Of a DNA stretch of 64,000 nucleotides, positions 1 through 9,104 are shown piece after piece. The notes beneath the pieces are model-generated. The model was not told where the DNA came from. It saw nothing but the letters and a program-made list of their open reading frames with translations, and searched no databases. Both the position numbers and the translations under genes were made by a program. The stretch is from Hufsiella ginkgonis (GTDB lineage: Bacteria > Bacteroidota > Bacteroidia > Sphingobacteriales > Sphingobacteriaceae). The stretch spans positions 372,001-436,000 of the forward strand of contig NZ_WVHS01000001.1 in the NCBI RefSeq assembly GCF_009834915.1. The letters are read 5' to 3'. Within the stretch, counting starts at the first letter, position 1. Every line of letters starts with the position of its first letter.

Positions 1-19
1 ATAGCTATTGTGTAAATCA

Positions 20-50
20 TTGATAAGTGTTAAGATAATGCTTATATTTG
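20..50 (+). promoter_or_regulatory. Bacteroidetes-type promoter for the starch-synthase-like gene
   Basis: A perfect TAnnTTTG -7 box (TATATTTG, 43-50) follows a TTG -33 element at 20-22 with a 20-base spacer, which fits the Bacteroidota primary sigma consensus. Transcription would start near 57, about 30 bases before the ATG at 89. This is a consensus match only. Confidence 0.6.
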
Positions 51-88
51 CAGTCCAAAATTCTTTTCAAATCAAAATCATATTGGAG

Positions 89-913
89 ATGGCAAAAACG
101 AAGCTATTGTTTATTACCCCCGAGATGTCGCCTTTCCTCGAACTTACCAAAATTTCTGAAATCACCCGCCAGCTGCCCATGGCCATGCAGGAAAAAGGAT
201 TCGAGATCCGCATCCTGATGCCGCGTTTCGGCAGCATTAACGAACGACGCAACCGCCTGCACGAGGTGATCCGTCTTTCAGGGATGAATATCATCATCGA
301 TGATAACGACAACCCGCTGATCATAAAAGTCGCTTCGATCCCCTCTGCGCGCATGCAGGTTTATTTCCTTGATAACGAAGAGTATTTTCAGCGCAAGCAT
401 GTTTTCCGTGACGGCAACAATAAATTCTTCGAAGACAATGACGAACGGCTGATCTTTTTCTGCAAAGGCGCTTTAGAGACCGTTAAGAAATTGGGCTGGG
501 CGCCGGATGTGGTGCATTGCCACAGCTGGATGACCTCCCTGGTACCGGCTTACCTGAAAACCATCTACAAAGACGATCCTACCTTTAAGAATTCAAAGAT
601 CGTTTATTCTATTTATGAAGACGGCTTCACCGAAACGCTCAACCCCGAATTCGTCCGTAAAGCGACCCTCAACGGTGTCCTCCCGGAACATCTCGACGCT
701 TACAAAGCAGGTGATATCCAGGCACTTCATACCGGTGCGGTAAGTTATTCCGATGCGGTTGTTCTGGGCAACGAAGGCCTCAGCGAAGAATTGTTAAAGT
801 ATGTTAAAAACAGCGCCAAACCGGTGATCCAGGCCGGGTCAGCTTTAGATTACGAAAATTATTACAACCTTTACGAAGAAATTGCAAACGAAGAATTCGT
901 TTCTCTGGCTTAA
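89..913 (+). CDS. Short glycogen/starch synthase-like protein (GT5 N-terminal domain only)
   Basis: The 274-residue product opens with KLLFITPEMSPF, the start of the GT5 starch/glycogen synthase catalytic fold, and has the DVVHCHSWMTSLVP region typical of the N-terminal GT-B half. Full glycogen synthases have about 480 residues; the C-terminal ADP-glucose-binding half is absent here. The gene ends with its own stop, and a short synthase-like gene beside DUF4270 and glmS is, to my knowledge, a recurring Bacteroidota arrangement, so I read it as a natural short form. I chose the ATG at 89 over an in-frame ATG at 8 because the family motif begins there and a GGAG precedes it. Catalysis is unproven. 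Confidence 0.8.
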   Translation: MAKTKLLFITPEMSPFLELTKISEITRQLPMAMQEKGFEIRILMPRFGSINERRNRLHEVIRLSGMNIIIDDNDNPLIIKVASIPSARMQVYFLDNEEYFQRKHVFRDGNNKFFEDNDERLIFFCKGALETVKKLGWAPDVVHCHSWMTSLVPAYLKTIYKDDPTFKNSKIVYSIYEDGFTETLNPEFVRKATLNGVLPEHLDAYKAGDIQALHTGAVSYSDAVVLGNEGLSEELLKYVKNSAKPVIQAGSALDYENYYNLYEEIANEEFVSLA

Positions 914-928
914 TAAAGACATTTCCTG

Positions 929-2311
929 ATGAGATATAACAGACTGGACTTATTAACCTTGTTAGTAAGTCTTTTTATTTTTAGCAGCTGTAGCAAGGTG
1001 GACGATAGTGTGGGGTTGGACGTTGATCCGCAGAACCAGATCGACGCGAAACTGGTAGATACAGCTTCCATTCGCACCAACACCGTAAAAGACGATACCG
1101 TGGCCACCAACGGCCTTTCACAACATCCTTTTGGTTACCTGCAGGACAGCGAGCTCGGCACTACCGAAGCAAATATAGCCCTTACCATTACCTCGCCTAC
1201 TACCGACCTTTCTTTCGGGACCAGCCCGGTGCTGGATTCCGCGGTACTGGTACTTAAATATGGCAACGAATTTTACGGCGACTCCGTAAGCTCGCAATAC
1301 CGGGTGGATGTACGCGAGCTTAATGAGACCTTTACCAACACCACTGCCTATTATAACACCAAGGTATGGAACGTAAAGCCGGATGTGGTAGGCGGCAAGC
1401 TCTTTAAAAAGTTCACCATCCACGATAGTGTGCGGGTAAATTATATCCGCGATGCAAAAAGGGATACCATGATCACCCGCTCGCCCCATATACGTATCCC
1501 GATAAACGCCGCATTCATCAACAACAAGTTCTTTAATGCACCTGCGGGCACGTTTGCCACCACAACCGCCTTCCAGGCTTATATGAAAGGGTTGTACCTG
1601 AGTATTAATAAAACCCAGTCAACCGGTAAGGGCGGCATCGGGTTCTTCGACCTGGCCACCGCCGACAGCAGCAGGCTCGAAATTTATTACCGCAACATAG
1701 CTGGTACCACCATCGATACCAACTTCGTTAACTTTGGCGTTACTGCAACCAATGCGGCGGCAAGTATCGTGCACACGTATTCAACCGCCGTACAAACCCA
1801 GCTAAGCAATCCTGCGCAGCAGTTCCCCACCGTATACGTAAAGCCACTGGCCGGCTTACGCACACGCGTATTCTTTCCTTACATTACCAAATTGAAGGAA
1901 CTGGGTAACATCACGATCAACAAAGCGGAGCTGGTTATCCAGGTGGCCGATACGCAACTGGATCCCGCTCAACGACTCACCTTGTACCGAACGGACATCG
2001 CCTCGCAGCGCGTGGACGTTCCTGACAATAACCTTAACGACCCGCGTTACCTGTCGGAATTTTCTTTCGGGGGAGGGTATGATAAGACCAGGAAACGATA
2101 TATCATTAACGTTACTTCGTATATCCAGGACCTGATCAGCGGCAAGCTAACGCAATATGGTGCGTACCTGGCACCGCTCAGCATCTATAATACACGGACC
2201 AATGGCGACCTTGCCGTGCCCACCACCATCGCTTATCGCTCAGTTCTTGGCGGGGGAAACAGCACCAGTTATAAGATGAAACTTAATATCATTTACACCC
2301 GGGTAAAGTAA
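929..2311 (+). CDS. DUF4270 family lipoprotein
   Basis: The 460-residue protein has a lipoprotein signal peptide ending in a FSSC lipobox (Cys about residue 21), so it is predicted to be lipidated and exported. The body is rich in Thr, Asn and beta-strand-like segments and matches the layout of DUF4270 proteins, which often lie between a short starch-synthase-like gene and glmS. It starts 15 bases after the upstream stop, so the two are probably co-transcribed. No enzymatic motif is visible and the function of the family is not established. Confidence 0.8.
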   Translation: MRYNRLDLLTLLVSLFIFSSCSKVDDSVGLDVDPQNQIDAKLVDTASIRTNTVKDDTVATNGLSQHPFGYLQDSELGTTEANIALTITSPTTDLSFGTSPVLDSAVLVLKYGNEFYGDSVSSQYRVDVRELNETFTNTTAYYNTKVWNVKPDVVGGKLFKKFTIHDSVRVNYIRDAKRDTMITRSPHIRIPINAAFINNKFFNAPAGTFATTTAFQAYMKGLYLSINKTQSTGKGGIGFFDLATADSSRLEIYYRNIAGTTIDTNFVNFGVTATNAAASIVHTYSTAVQTQLSNPAQQFPTVYVKPLAGLRTRVFFPYITKLKELGNITINKAELVIQVADTQLDPAQRLTLYRTDIASQRVDVPDNNLNDPRYLSEFSFGGGYDKTRKRYIINVTSYIQDLISGKLTQYGAYLAPLSIYNTRTNGDLAVPTTIAYRSVLGGGNSTSYKMKLNIIYTRVK

Positions 2312-2348
2312 ATTCGTAGATTAGCATCCTGATCTAACGAAAAACTTT

Positions 2349-4190
2349 ATGTGTGGAATTGTAGGATATATAGGGCATCAACAGGCCTGGGAAATTATCA
2401 TAAAAGGACTTCACCGCCTCGAATACCGTGGCTACGACAGCGCAGGCGTAGCCCTGCTGGATAACGACGGGCAGCTGAATATTTATAAAAAAGCAGGTAA
2501 AGTAAGCGACCTCGAGGCGTATGCGGCCAACAAAGACCTCTATGGAATGCTGGGAATGGGGCATACCCGCTGGGCGACCCATGGCATACCCTCCGACAGG
2601 AATTCGCACCCGCATACGTCCGGAGACGGGCGCCTGTCTATCATTCACAACGGCATCATTGAAAACTACGCCGTCATTAAGGAAGCGCTCCTTGCAAAAG
2701 GCCACCAATTTAGCAGCGATACCGATACTGAAGTACTCATTCACCTCATAGAGGAAATCAAGGACCACGAGCAAGTCATCCTGGAAGAGGCCGTCAGGAT
2801 TGCGCTTAACCGCGTGATCGGCGCGTACGCCATCGTCGTAATGAGTAAGGATGAGCCCGACCTGCTGATCGCCGCCCGTAAAGGAAGCCCGCTTGTGATC
2901 GGCGTTGGGTTGCGCGAGTACTTTATCGCTTCGGATGCCTCGCCGATCATCGAATACACTAAGAACGTGATCTACCTTAAGGATAACGAGATCGCTTATT
3001 TGCGCCGCGACGAACTGGTTGTAAAAACCATCGATAACAAGGTACAAACGCCTTATATCCAGGAGCTGGATCTTAAACTGGAGATGCTCGAAAAGGGCGG
3101 ATACGATCATTTCATGCTCAAGGAGATCTATGAGCAGCCACGATCGGTAAGAGATTGTATGCGCGGCAGGATCTACCCCGATTCGGGCGAGGTACAATTG
3201 GGCGGCATCAAGGAATACGCGGAGAAACTGAAAAACGTAGACCGCATCATTATTGTCGCCTGCGGAACTTCCTGGCATGCGGGACTGGTAGGCGAGTACC
3301 TGATCGAGGAATATGCCCGTGTTTCGGTAGAAGTGGAATACGCCTCAGAATTCAGGTACCGTAACCCGATCATCACCGAAAAAGATATTGTAATTGCCAT
3401 CTCCCAATCAGGAGAAACTGCCGATACCATGGCTGCTATTACGCTGGCTAAGGAAAAGGGCGCCACTATTTTTGGGATCTGTAACGTGGTAGGCTCGTCC
3501 ATCCCGCGGATCTCACATGCCGGCGTATACACGCATGCCGGTCCCGAGATCGGTGTAGCTTCTACTAAAGCGTTCACAGCCCAGGTAACGGCCCTCACCC
3601 TGCTCGCGTTCTACATCGCCAAGCTGCGCGGCCAGATCAAGCGGTCCGACCTCACCTACCTGCTTACGGAGCTGAACAACATTCCCAACGAGATCCAGAA
3701 AGCCCTGGCGGCAAACGACGGGATCAAACAAATCGCACACCATTTTACGGGGTCGCGCAATTGTCTTTTCCTGGGAAGAGGAAGCGGTTTCCCGGTAGCG
3801 CTGGAAGGCGCCCTCAAATTGAAGGAAATCTCCTACATCCACGCGGAAGGTTACCCTGCAGCCGAGATGAAACATGGCCCTATTGCGCTCATAGACGAAG
3901 AAATGCCCGTGATCTTTATCGCCACCAAAAATTCTTCGTACGAAAAAGTGATCAGCAACATCCAGGAAGTGAAAGCCAGGAAGGGCGTGGTGATCGCCAT
4001 CGTCACCAAAGGCGATAAGCATGTAAAAGCAATTGCCGATTACGTGATCGAGATCCCCGAATCAAACGAAGCTTTCCTTCCCCTGCTAGCCATCATCCCG
4101 TTACAGCTGCTCTCCTATCATATCGCGGTAATGCGCGGCTGTAATGTAGACCAGCCGAGGAATTTGGCGAAATCGGTGACGGTAGAATAG
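2349..4190 (+). CDS. glmS: Glutamine-fructose-6-phosphate aminotransferase (isomerizing)
   Basis: It makes glucosamine-6-phosphate from fructose-6-phosphate and glutamine, the first step towards UDP-GlcNAc for peptidoglycan and lipopolysaccharide. The 613 residues match the usual length. MCGIVGYIG gives the N-terminal nucleophile Cys2 of the class II glutaminase, followed by HTRWATHG. Two SIS domains follow (ACGTSWHAG and ISQSGETADT), and the end, QPRNLAKSVTVE, is the canonical GlmS C-terminus. It lies 37 bases after the DUF4270 gene on the same strand. No glmS ribozyme is expected or seen upstream. Confidence 0.97.
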   Translation: MCGIVGYIGHQQAWEIIIKGLHRLEYRGYDSAGVALLDNDGQLNIYKKAGKVSDLEAYAANKDLYGMLGMGHTRWATHGIPSDRNSHPHTSGDGRLSIIHNGIIENYAVIKEALLAKGHQFSSDTDTEVLIHLIEEIKDHEQVILEEAVRIALNRVIGAYAIVVMSKDEPDLLIAARKGSPLVIGVGLREYFIASDASPIIEYTKNVIYLKDNEIAYLRRDELVVKTIDNKVQTPYIQELDLKLEMLEKGGYDHFMLKEIYEQPRSVRDCMRGRIYPDSGEVQLGGIKEYAEKLKNVDRIIIVACGTSWHAGLVGEYLIEEYARVSVEVEYASEFRYRNPIITEKDIVIAISQSGETADTMAAITLAKEKGATIFGICNVVGSSIPRISHAGVYTHAGPEIGVASTKAFTAQVTALTLLAFYIAKLRGQIKRSDLTYLLTELNNIPNEIQKALAANDGIKQIAHHFTGSRNCLFLGRGSGFPVALEGALKLKEISYIHAEGYPAAEMKHGPIALIDEEMPVIFIATKNSSYEKVISNIQEVKARKGVVIAIVTKGDKHVKAIADYVIEIPESNEAFLPLLAIIPLQLLSYHIAVMRGCNVDQPRNLAKSVTVE

Positions 4191-4216
4191 CATCTTTTGG
4201 TCGCACGTTCTACCCA

Positions 4217-5173
4217 ATGACCCTCGTCCAACTCGAATACATCGTCGCCGTCGACACTTACCGCAGCTTTGTGGCAGCGGCGGAAAAGTGTTTTGTGACA
4301 CAGCCTACGCTGAGTATGCAGGTACAAAAGCTGGAGGAAACGCTTGGCGTGAAGCTATTTGACCGGAGTCGCCAGCCAGTGGTACCTACCGAGATCGGCA
4401 CGCAGATAATCCAGCAGGCGAGAAAGATACTGGATGAAAGTGCCCGGATCCGCGAGCTGATCGATGGTCACCAGGGCGAGATCAAAGGCGACCTGAAGGT
4501 GGGTGTGATCCCCACGCTGGCTCCTTACCTCATGCCCGGCGTGATCACCGGGATGCTGAAGAACTACCCCGCGCTGCGTCTCCAGATCTGGGAGCTCACC
4601 ACCGACCAGATCATCGCACAACTAAAGAACGGGCTGCTCGACTGCGGCCTGCTGTCGACCCCGCTCGGCGACCAGGCACTTCAGGAGATCCCGCTGCTGT
4701 ACGAAAGTTTCGCGGTTTATCTGTCTGACAACAGCCCGCTGGTAAAGAAGAAATACCTTTCATCTAAAGACATCGCCGGCGCAGGGCTATGGCTGCTCAA
4801 CGAGGGACATTGCATGCGCAACCAGGTGCTGAATATTTGCCGGCAGAAGGACTCCGGGGACCACCCGCAAAATTTCGAATATAATACCGGCAGCGTAGAA
4901 ACGCTTAAACGGATGGTCGATCTCGGTAACGGCATCACCATCCTGCCCGAGCTGAGCCTGGGCGACCTTACCCATCAACAGCTGGAACGCGTACGCTATT
5001 TTAAAACCCCGGAACCGGTGCGCGAGATCAGCATAGTTACCCACCGCAACTTCCTGAAGAGAAGCGCCATAGACGCACTGGAGAAGCAGATCCTAAGCAC
5101 CATCCCTAAGAATATGAGGAGTAATAAGAAAAGGGAAGTGGTGGGAATTAAAGTGGGCTTCCCTACTTCCTGA
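4217..5173 (+). CDS. oxyR: OxyR-type LysR transcriptional regulator
   Basis: A 318-residue LysR-family regulator: N-terminal winged helix-turn-helix (about residues 1-60, LEYIVAVDTYRSFVAAAEKC...TQPTLSMQVQKLE), then a substrate-binding-like domain. The motif NEGHCMRNQVLNIC places cysteines at residues 199 and 208, the same numbers as the peroxide-sensing disulfide pair of Escherichia coli OxyR, so I call OxyR rather than a generic LysR. It would activate peroxide-defence genes on oxidation. A superoxide dismutase gene lies 0.3 kb downstream on the other strand. The 3' end overlaps the small convergent gene at 5163-5327 by 11 bases. Confidence 0.92.
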   Translation: MTLVQLEYIVAVDTYRSFVAAAEKCFVTQPTLSMQVQKLEETLGVKLFDRSRQPVVPTEIGTQIIQQARKILDESARIRELIDGHQGEIKGDLKVGVIPTLAPYLMPGVITGMLKNYPALRLQIWELTTDQIIAQLKNGLLDCGLLSTPLGDQALQEIPLLYESFAVYLSDNSPLVKKKYLSSKDIAGAGLWLLNEGHCMRNQVLNICRQKDSGDHPQNFEYNTGSVETLKRMVDLGNGITILPELSLGDLTHQQLERVRYFKTPEPVREISIVTHRNFLKRSAIDALEKQILSTIPKNMRSNKKREVVGIKVGFPTS

Positions 5174-5327
5174 ATTTCGAGAAGATCCAGAAGATGAGCC
5201 CGATCAGGATGATCATCCCAAAAATCGCGGTATAAGCACCGGCTTTAAAAATACCGCCGATCACTTCGCAACTGCTCAGCAATGTAATGGCGAATAATAG
5301 AACGAGGGTGTATGATTTGTTTAGCAT
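5163..5327 (-). CDS. Small lipoprotein with one membrane segment (54 aa)
   Basis: The reverse strand encodes 54 residues with an N-terminal hydrophobic signal ending LLSSC (lipobox Cys at about residue 20), a Gly-rich stretch GGIFKAGAYTAIFG, a strongly hydrophobic segment IILIGLIFWIF and a basic tail SKFRK. The pattern matches tiny Bacteroidota membrane proteins that are sometimes labelled phosphatidate cytidylyltransferase; at this length that enzyme label cannot be right. Predicted to be a membrane-anchored peptide of unknown role. It is convergent with oxyR and lies downstream of the dismutase terminator. Confidence 0.7.
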   Translation of the reverse strand: MLNKSYTLVLLFAITLLSSCEVIGGIFKAGAYTAIFGMIILIGLIFWIFSKFRK

Positions 5328-5337
5328 GGCTTTTAAA

Positions 5338-5373
5338 TAAAAATGTAGTGTACATTAATACACTACATTTTTT
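5338..5373. terminator. Bidirectional intrinsic terminator between sod and the small lipoprotein gene
   Basis: A perfect stem of about 14 bp (left arm 5339-5352, right arm 5359-5372; arm core ATGTAGTGTA) encloses a 6-base loop and is flanked by A-tracts and T-tracts on both sides. It lies downstream of the superoxide dismutase gene and just upstream of the small lipoprotein start, so it most likely ends the sod transcript. Confidence 0.8.
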
Positions 5374-5458
5374 AAAAAGTTTGAAAAGTGGTCAGTTGTC
5401 AGTTCTTTTATGTCGCTATACAGGAACGGATCACTCGTTACCGATCACTAACAACTCA

Positions 5459-6070
5459 TTACTTTTTCGCTTTCGCAAACCGGTCAGCTACCGCATCCCA
5501 GTTTACGGCGTTCCAGATCGCTTCCAGGTAGGCCGGGCGCTTGTTCTGGTATTTGAGGTAGTAGGCATGCTCCCAAACGTCGATTCCGAGGATCGGGGTA
5601 CCTTTTACTTCGGCGATGTCCATCAGCGGGCTATCCTGGTTAGGGGTTGAAGAAACCTGGAGCTTGCCATCGGCGGCAACAGATAACCAGGCCCATCCTG
5701 AACCGAAACGGGTAGCGCCCGCTTCCGAAATTTTCTTTTTCAGTTCTTCGAACGATCCGAAAGTGCTGTTGATGGCGGTTGCCAGGTCGCCGGAAGGAGC
5801 GCCTCCGCCGTTAGGCGATAATACGGACCAGAAAAGTGTATGGTTGAAATGACCGCCGCCGTTGTTACGAACAGGCATCGGGTATTTGGAGATGTTTTTT
5901 ACGATCTCTTCGATCTTTAAGCTCTCCGCCTCAGTTCCCGCCACTGCTTTGTTCAGGTTATCCACGTACGCCTGGTGGTGTTTGCCGTGATGGATCTCCA
6001 TGGTTGCTTTGTCGATATGCGGTTCTAATGCGTCGGTGGCGTAAGGTAACGCCGGTAATTCGAATGCCAT
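5459..6070 (-). CDS. sod: Superoxide dismutase (Fe/Mn family)
   Basis: It converts superoxide to hydrogen peroxide and oxygen in the cytoplasm. The 203 residues are normal for the family. Metal-ligand contexts are present: [14 protein letters not shown] near residue 27, [11 protein letters not shown], and the C-terminal [15 protein letters not shown]. No signal peptide is present. The choice between Fe, Mn or cambialistic use cannot be settled from sequence. A TATATTTG -7 box on the minus strand (6109 to 6102) precedes the ATG by about 30 bases. The oxyR gene nearby fits an oxidative-stress locus. Confidence 0.96.
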   Translation of the reverse strand: MAFELPALPYATDALEPHIDKATMEIHHGKHHQAYVDNLNKAVAGTEAESLKIEEIVKNISKYPMPVRNNGGGHFNHTLFWSVLSPNGGGAPSGDLATAINSTFGSFEELKKKISEAGATRFGSGWAWLSVAADGKLQVSSTPNQDSPLMDIAEVKGTPILGIDVWEHAYYLKYQNKRPAYLEAIWNAVNWDAVADRFAKAKK

Positions 6071-6142
6071 ATGGTTGTTATTAAGGTTACTTGATATACC
6101 GCAAATATAACGGCTTATTGTAAAATAATGTTCACTCTTATT

Positions 6143-6616
6143 TTAAGTTCTTTTGCGCTGGAAGAATTCTTTGACAATCGTACTACATTCATTTTCTTTA
6201 ATCCCCGCTACTATTTCCGTTTTGGGATGGGTGATCTGCTGGTTGATCCGCATAAAGCCCCTTTTCACATCATGCGCACCAAAAACGATCCGGCTGATCT
6301 GTGTCCAGTACGATGCGCCCGCACACATAATACAAGGCTCGATCGTTACATACAGCGTACAATCTTTCAGGTATTTGCCTCCGAGGTAGTTAGCGGCGGC
6401 GGTAAACGCCTGCATCTCGGCATGCGCGGTTACGTCATTAAGCTGTTCGGTGAGGTTGTGTCCGCGGCCGATGATCCTGCCGTTGCATACCACGACGGCG
6501 CCGATAGGCACTTCATCCAGTGATAAGGCCACCCTGGCTTCTTTGAGGGCCTCGTTCATAAAAAACTCGTCGGGCGCTATAGCGGGGGGATCGGAAGTGA
6601 AATTGATGTAACGCAT
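6143..6616 (-). CDS. tadA: tRNA-specific adenosine deaminase-like (TadA) nucleoside deaminase
   Basis: The 157-residue CDA-fold deaminase has the zinc-binding and catalytic motifs HAEMQAF and PCIMCAGA. The EVPIGAVVV opening and the IVFGAHDVKRG segment resemble TadA, which converts the wobble adenosine of tRNA-Arg(ACG) to inosine. Related guanine or cytosine deaminases share the fold, so substrate is inferred from the overall pattern. The start could also be the internal Met at about residue 20; the first ATG is kept. It follows csaA in the same direction, separated by an 84-base hairpin-forming spacer. Confidence 0.88.
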   Translation of the reverse strand: MRYINFTSDPPAIAPDEFFMNEALKEARVALSLDEVPIGAVVVCNGRIIGRGHNLTEQLNDVTAHAEMQAFTAAANYLGGKYLKDCTLYVTIEPCIMCAGASYWTQISRIVFGAHDVKRGFMRINQQITHPKTEIVAGIKENECSTIVKEFFQRKRT

Positions 6617-6622
6617 CTTGTG

Positions 6623-6696
6623 GTTGTCGGTGATCAGTTGCCAATGCCGTTATCGTCGTCGCGGGAACTGATCTCTCACGACTGATCACCGGCAAC
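6623..6696. repeat. Intergenic inverted repeat (16-bp arms)
   Basis: GTTGTCGGTGATCAGT at 6623-6638 is repeated inverted at 6681-6696 with one mismatch. The element fills the space between the minus-strand csaA-like and tadA genes and could form a stem-loop in the transcript. Similar short words occur at 5390-5458. Confidence 0.6.
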
Positions 6697-6700
6697 TTCC

Positions 6701-7042
6701 TTATATAAGTTTTTGTCCGTTCGGCACTTGTTTATCCACCGCTGCCAGTACGACGTCGCCATTTTCATCTGCAAAGCCCGTTACCAGGAATTCCGACATA
6801 AAATTAGCGATCTGTTTTGGCGGGAAATTTACCACGCCAATGATCTGCCTGCCGGGAAGATCTTCTTTGCGGTAATGTTTAGTGATTTGCGCACTGCTCC
6901 ACTTTGTGCCAAGCTCGCCGAAATCCACCCTGATCTTGTAGGCAGGTTTCCGCGCCTGCGGAAAATCCTGCGCTTCCAGAATGGTTCCTGTGCGGAGCTC
7001 TACTTTCTCGAAATCTGGCCAGGTGATGGTGTTCATGAACAC
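6701..7042 (-). CDS. csaA: tRNA-binding protein / CsaA-like chaperone
   Basis: The 113-residue protein consists almost entirely of one tRNA-binding OB-fold domain like that at the C-terminus of bacterial methionyl-tRNA synthetase: [14 protein letters not shown] at the start, then [10 protein letters not shown] and a [14 protein letters not shown] strand region. CsaA proteins are homodimers proposed to bind tRNA or act as secretion-related chaperones. Translation could start at the first ATG (7042) or two codons later. The metG gene at 40.6 kb carries a related domain at its C-terminus. Confidence 0.85.
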   Translation of the reverse strand: MFMNTITWPDFEKVELRTGTILEAQDFPQARKPAYKIRVDFGELGTKWSSAQITKHYRKEDLPGRQIIGVVNFPPKQIANFMSEFLVTGFADENGDVVLAAVDKQVPNGQKLI

Positions 7043-7137
7043 AAAATTACTAATGAATAAGGAATAATGTGCAAGAAGATCATGTTAACTCATGCGACAC
7101 TTTCTATACCCCGGCAATAAAAGCCTACCTTTGCGAA

Positions 7138-8325
7138 ATGTTCACCATCAGGTTAAAAAAGGGAAAAGAAAAGGCGGTCATGCAGCTTCATCCGTGGGTG
7201 TTTTCGGGCGCGATAGCATCTATTAAAGGAAAGCCTGCTAATGGCGATATTGTCACCGTAACAGATACGCAGGGAGAATTCCTGGCCTATGGCATGTTTA
7301 ACGGTCAATCGCGGGTTGCCGTGCGTTTACTGGAATGGATGCCCGAAGCCACGATCGACGAAAACTGGTGGCGCAACCGCATCAAACAGGCTATTGCGGG
7401 ACGCAGCGCGCTGCTGAACGATGGTGATACCGATACTTACCGTCTTATCTTCAGTGAGGCGGATTACCTGCCGGGGTTGATCGCCGATAAATATGCCGAT
7501 TTTATTTCCGTACAAATCCTCACTTCCGGGATAGAGAGGGTAAGGCCGGTGGTGCTTGACGAGCTGCAGCAATTGCTTAAGCCGGCCGGGATCTTTGACC
7601 GAAGCGACGCCTCCTCGAGGTCGCATGAAGGCCTGGAAGTGTCGTACGGGACGCTCTCCGGCGTTGAGCCGCCCGAATTTGTGACCGTAAAAGAAAACGG
7701 CATCGCTTACGGGGTAAACATCGCCGATGGCCAGAAATCAGGTTTCTATTGCGATCAGCGCGACAACCGGATGCTGGTGGCCGCCCACGCGAAAGGGAAA
7801 CGGGTGCTGGATTGTTTCTGCTACTCCGGCGGATTTACGCTAAACGCCCTCAGGAACGGCGCCGCCTCGGTAACCAGCGTGGACAGCTCGGCGCTGGCGA
7901 TTGAAACATTGAGGAAAAATATCGCACTCAATAACCTCGACCATCTGCCGCATGACGATTTCCAATCGGATGTAAACAAGCAACTCCGAAAATTCCGCGA
8001 AGACGAAGATAAATTCGACCTGATCGTACTCGATCCGCCAAAATATGCCCCTTCAAGGTCTTCGCTGGATAAGGCGTCCCGTGCCTATAAAGACCTGAAC
8101 CGGCAAGCCATGAAGTTGTTAAACCACGGAGGCTTATTGGCTACATTTTCATGCTCCGGAGCGGTTGACATCGGCACATTCAAACAGATCCTCGCCTGGG
8201 CGGCGCTGGATGCGGGAAAAGAAGTTCAGTTTATCCAGCAATTTTCGCAACCGGGGGATCACCCGGTGAGGGCTTCCTTCCCGGAAGGGGAATATTTGAA
8301 GGGGTTGTTGTGCAGGGTAAGTTAA
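7138..8325 (+). CDS. rlmI: Class I SAM-dependent rRNA methyltransferase (RlmI family)
   Basis: Predicted to methylate a 23S rRNA cytosine at C5. The 395 residues comprise an N-terminal PUA-like domain (about 1-75, with RLKKGKEKAVMQLHPWVFSG) and a Rossmann methyltransferase domain with VLDCFCYSGGFTLNAL for SAM binding and LIVLDPPKYAPS as the catalytic DPP motif. I chose the ATG at 7138 because an upstream in-frame extension to 7069 is non-conserved. A TACCTTTG -7 box at 7126-7133 would start transcription almost at this ATG, so the message may be leaderless. Its stop overlaps convergent terC by 4 bases. Confidence 0.9.
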   Translation: MFTIRLKKGKEKAVMQLHPWVFSGAIASIKGKPANGDIVTVTDTQGEFLAYGMFNGQSRVAVRLLEWMPEATIDENWWRNRIKQAIAGRSALLNDGDTDTYRLIFSEADYLPGLIADKYADFISVQILTSGIERVRPVVLDELQQLLKPAGIFDRSDASSRSHEGLEVSYGTLSGVEPPEFVTVKENGIAYGVNIADGQKSGFYCDQRDNRMLVAAHAKGKRVLDCFCYSGGFTLNALRNGAASVTSVDSSALAIETLRKNIALNNLDHLPHDDFQSDVNKQLRKFREDEDKFDLIVLDPPKYAPSRSSLDKASRAYKDLNRQAMKLLNHGGLLATFSCSGAVDIGTFKQILAWAALDAGKEVQFIQQFSQPGDHPVRASFPEGEYLKGLLCRVS

Positions 8326-9104
8326 GGTTTGGGGGGCTGCTCCTTCTTTAACTTCACCGGTTTCCCGGTCTTCGATTTCATTTTGAGGTTCAGCATTTCC
8401 ACCAGTACGGAGAACGCCATGGCGAAGTAGATATATCCTTTCGGGATGTGTTGTTCGAGGGCTTCGGCCAGGAGGGAAACACCGATGAGGAGCAGGAACG
8501 AGAGCGCCAGCATCTTCACAGTGGGGTGATTATTCACGAAGTTGCTGATACCGCCTGCAGAAACCATCATGATGCCCACCGCGATGACTACGGCCGCGAT
8601 CATGATCTCGATGTGTTCGGCCATGCCCACGGCAGTGATCACAGAATCGAGCGAAAACACGATATCCAGCAGCAGGATCTGGACGATGGTTCCGGTAAAC
8701 GACATCGCTTTTTTGCCCGTATCGGTATGCTCATCGCCCTCCAGCTTCTCGTGGATCTCGTGCGTACTTTTATAAATGAGGAACAACCCACCGACCAGCA
8801 GGATAAGGTCACGACCGGAGATGGCCAGTTTTTCATGCCAGTCGCCTTCGGTAATGCCTATCCAACTGCCTATATTAAACAGCGGGGCGGTAAGCGTCAT
8901 GATCCAGGTGAGCGACAGGAGCAGCAATACACGCGTAATCATGGCAAGACCGAGACCTAACTGACGTGCCTTTTTTTGCTGGCTTGACGGAAGCTTTCCC
9001 GCGAGGATAGAAATGAAGATGATATTATCTATACCAAGTACGATCTCGAGCACCGTAAGTGTAAGTAAAGAGATCCATGCTTCGGGTGTGCTCAGCCATT
9101 CCAT
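8322..9104 (-). CDS. TerC family integral membrane protein
   Basis: The 260-residue protein has about seven hydrophobic segments and the TerC signature with charged residues inside membrane helices: LTVLEIVLGIDNIIFISILA near the N-terminus and LLDIVFSLDSVITAVGMAEH in the second half. Family members are tied to tellurite resistance and, more generally, to metal (manganese) export across the inner membrane; the substrate is not readable here. The C-terminus is basic. It is convergent with the rlmI gene and stands alone. Confidence 0.88.
   Translation of the reverse strand: MEWLSTPEAWISLLTLTVLEIVLGIDNIIFISILAGKLPSSQQKKARQLGLGLAMITRVLLLLSLTWIMTLTAPLFNIGSWIGITEGDWHEKLAISGRDLILLVGGLFLIYKSTHEIHEKLEGDEHTDTGKKAMSFTGTIVQILLLDIVFSLDSVITAVGMAEHIEIMIAAVVIAVGIMMVSAGGISNFVNNHPTVKMLALSFLLLIGVSLLAEALEQHIPKGYIYFAMAFSVLVEMLNLKMKSKTGKPVKLKKEQPPKP

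Noticed and set aside
89-913. Truncation of a full glycogen synthase
   Set aside because: The gene has a clean stop, its own promoter and a context that seems typical of the short form, so it is treated as complete.
2312-2348. glmS ribozyme upstream of glmS
   Set aside because: Only 37 bases separate the genes, and the ribozyme is known from Firmicutes rather than Bacteroidota.
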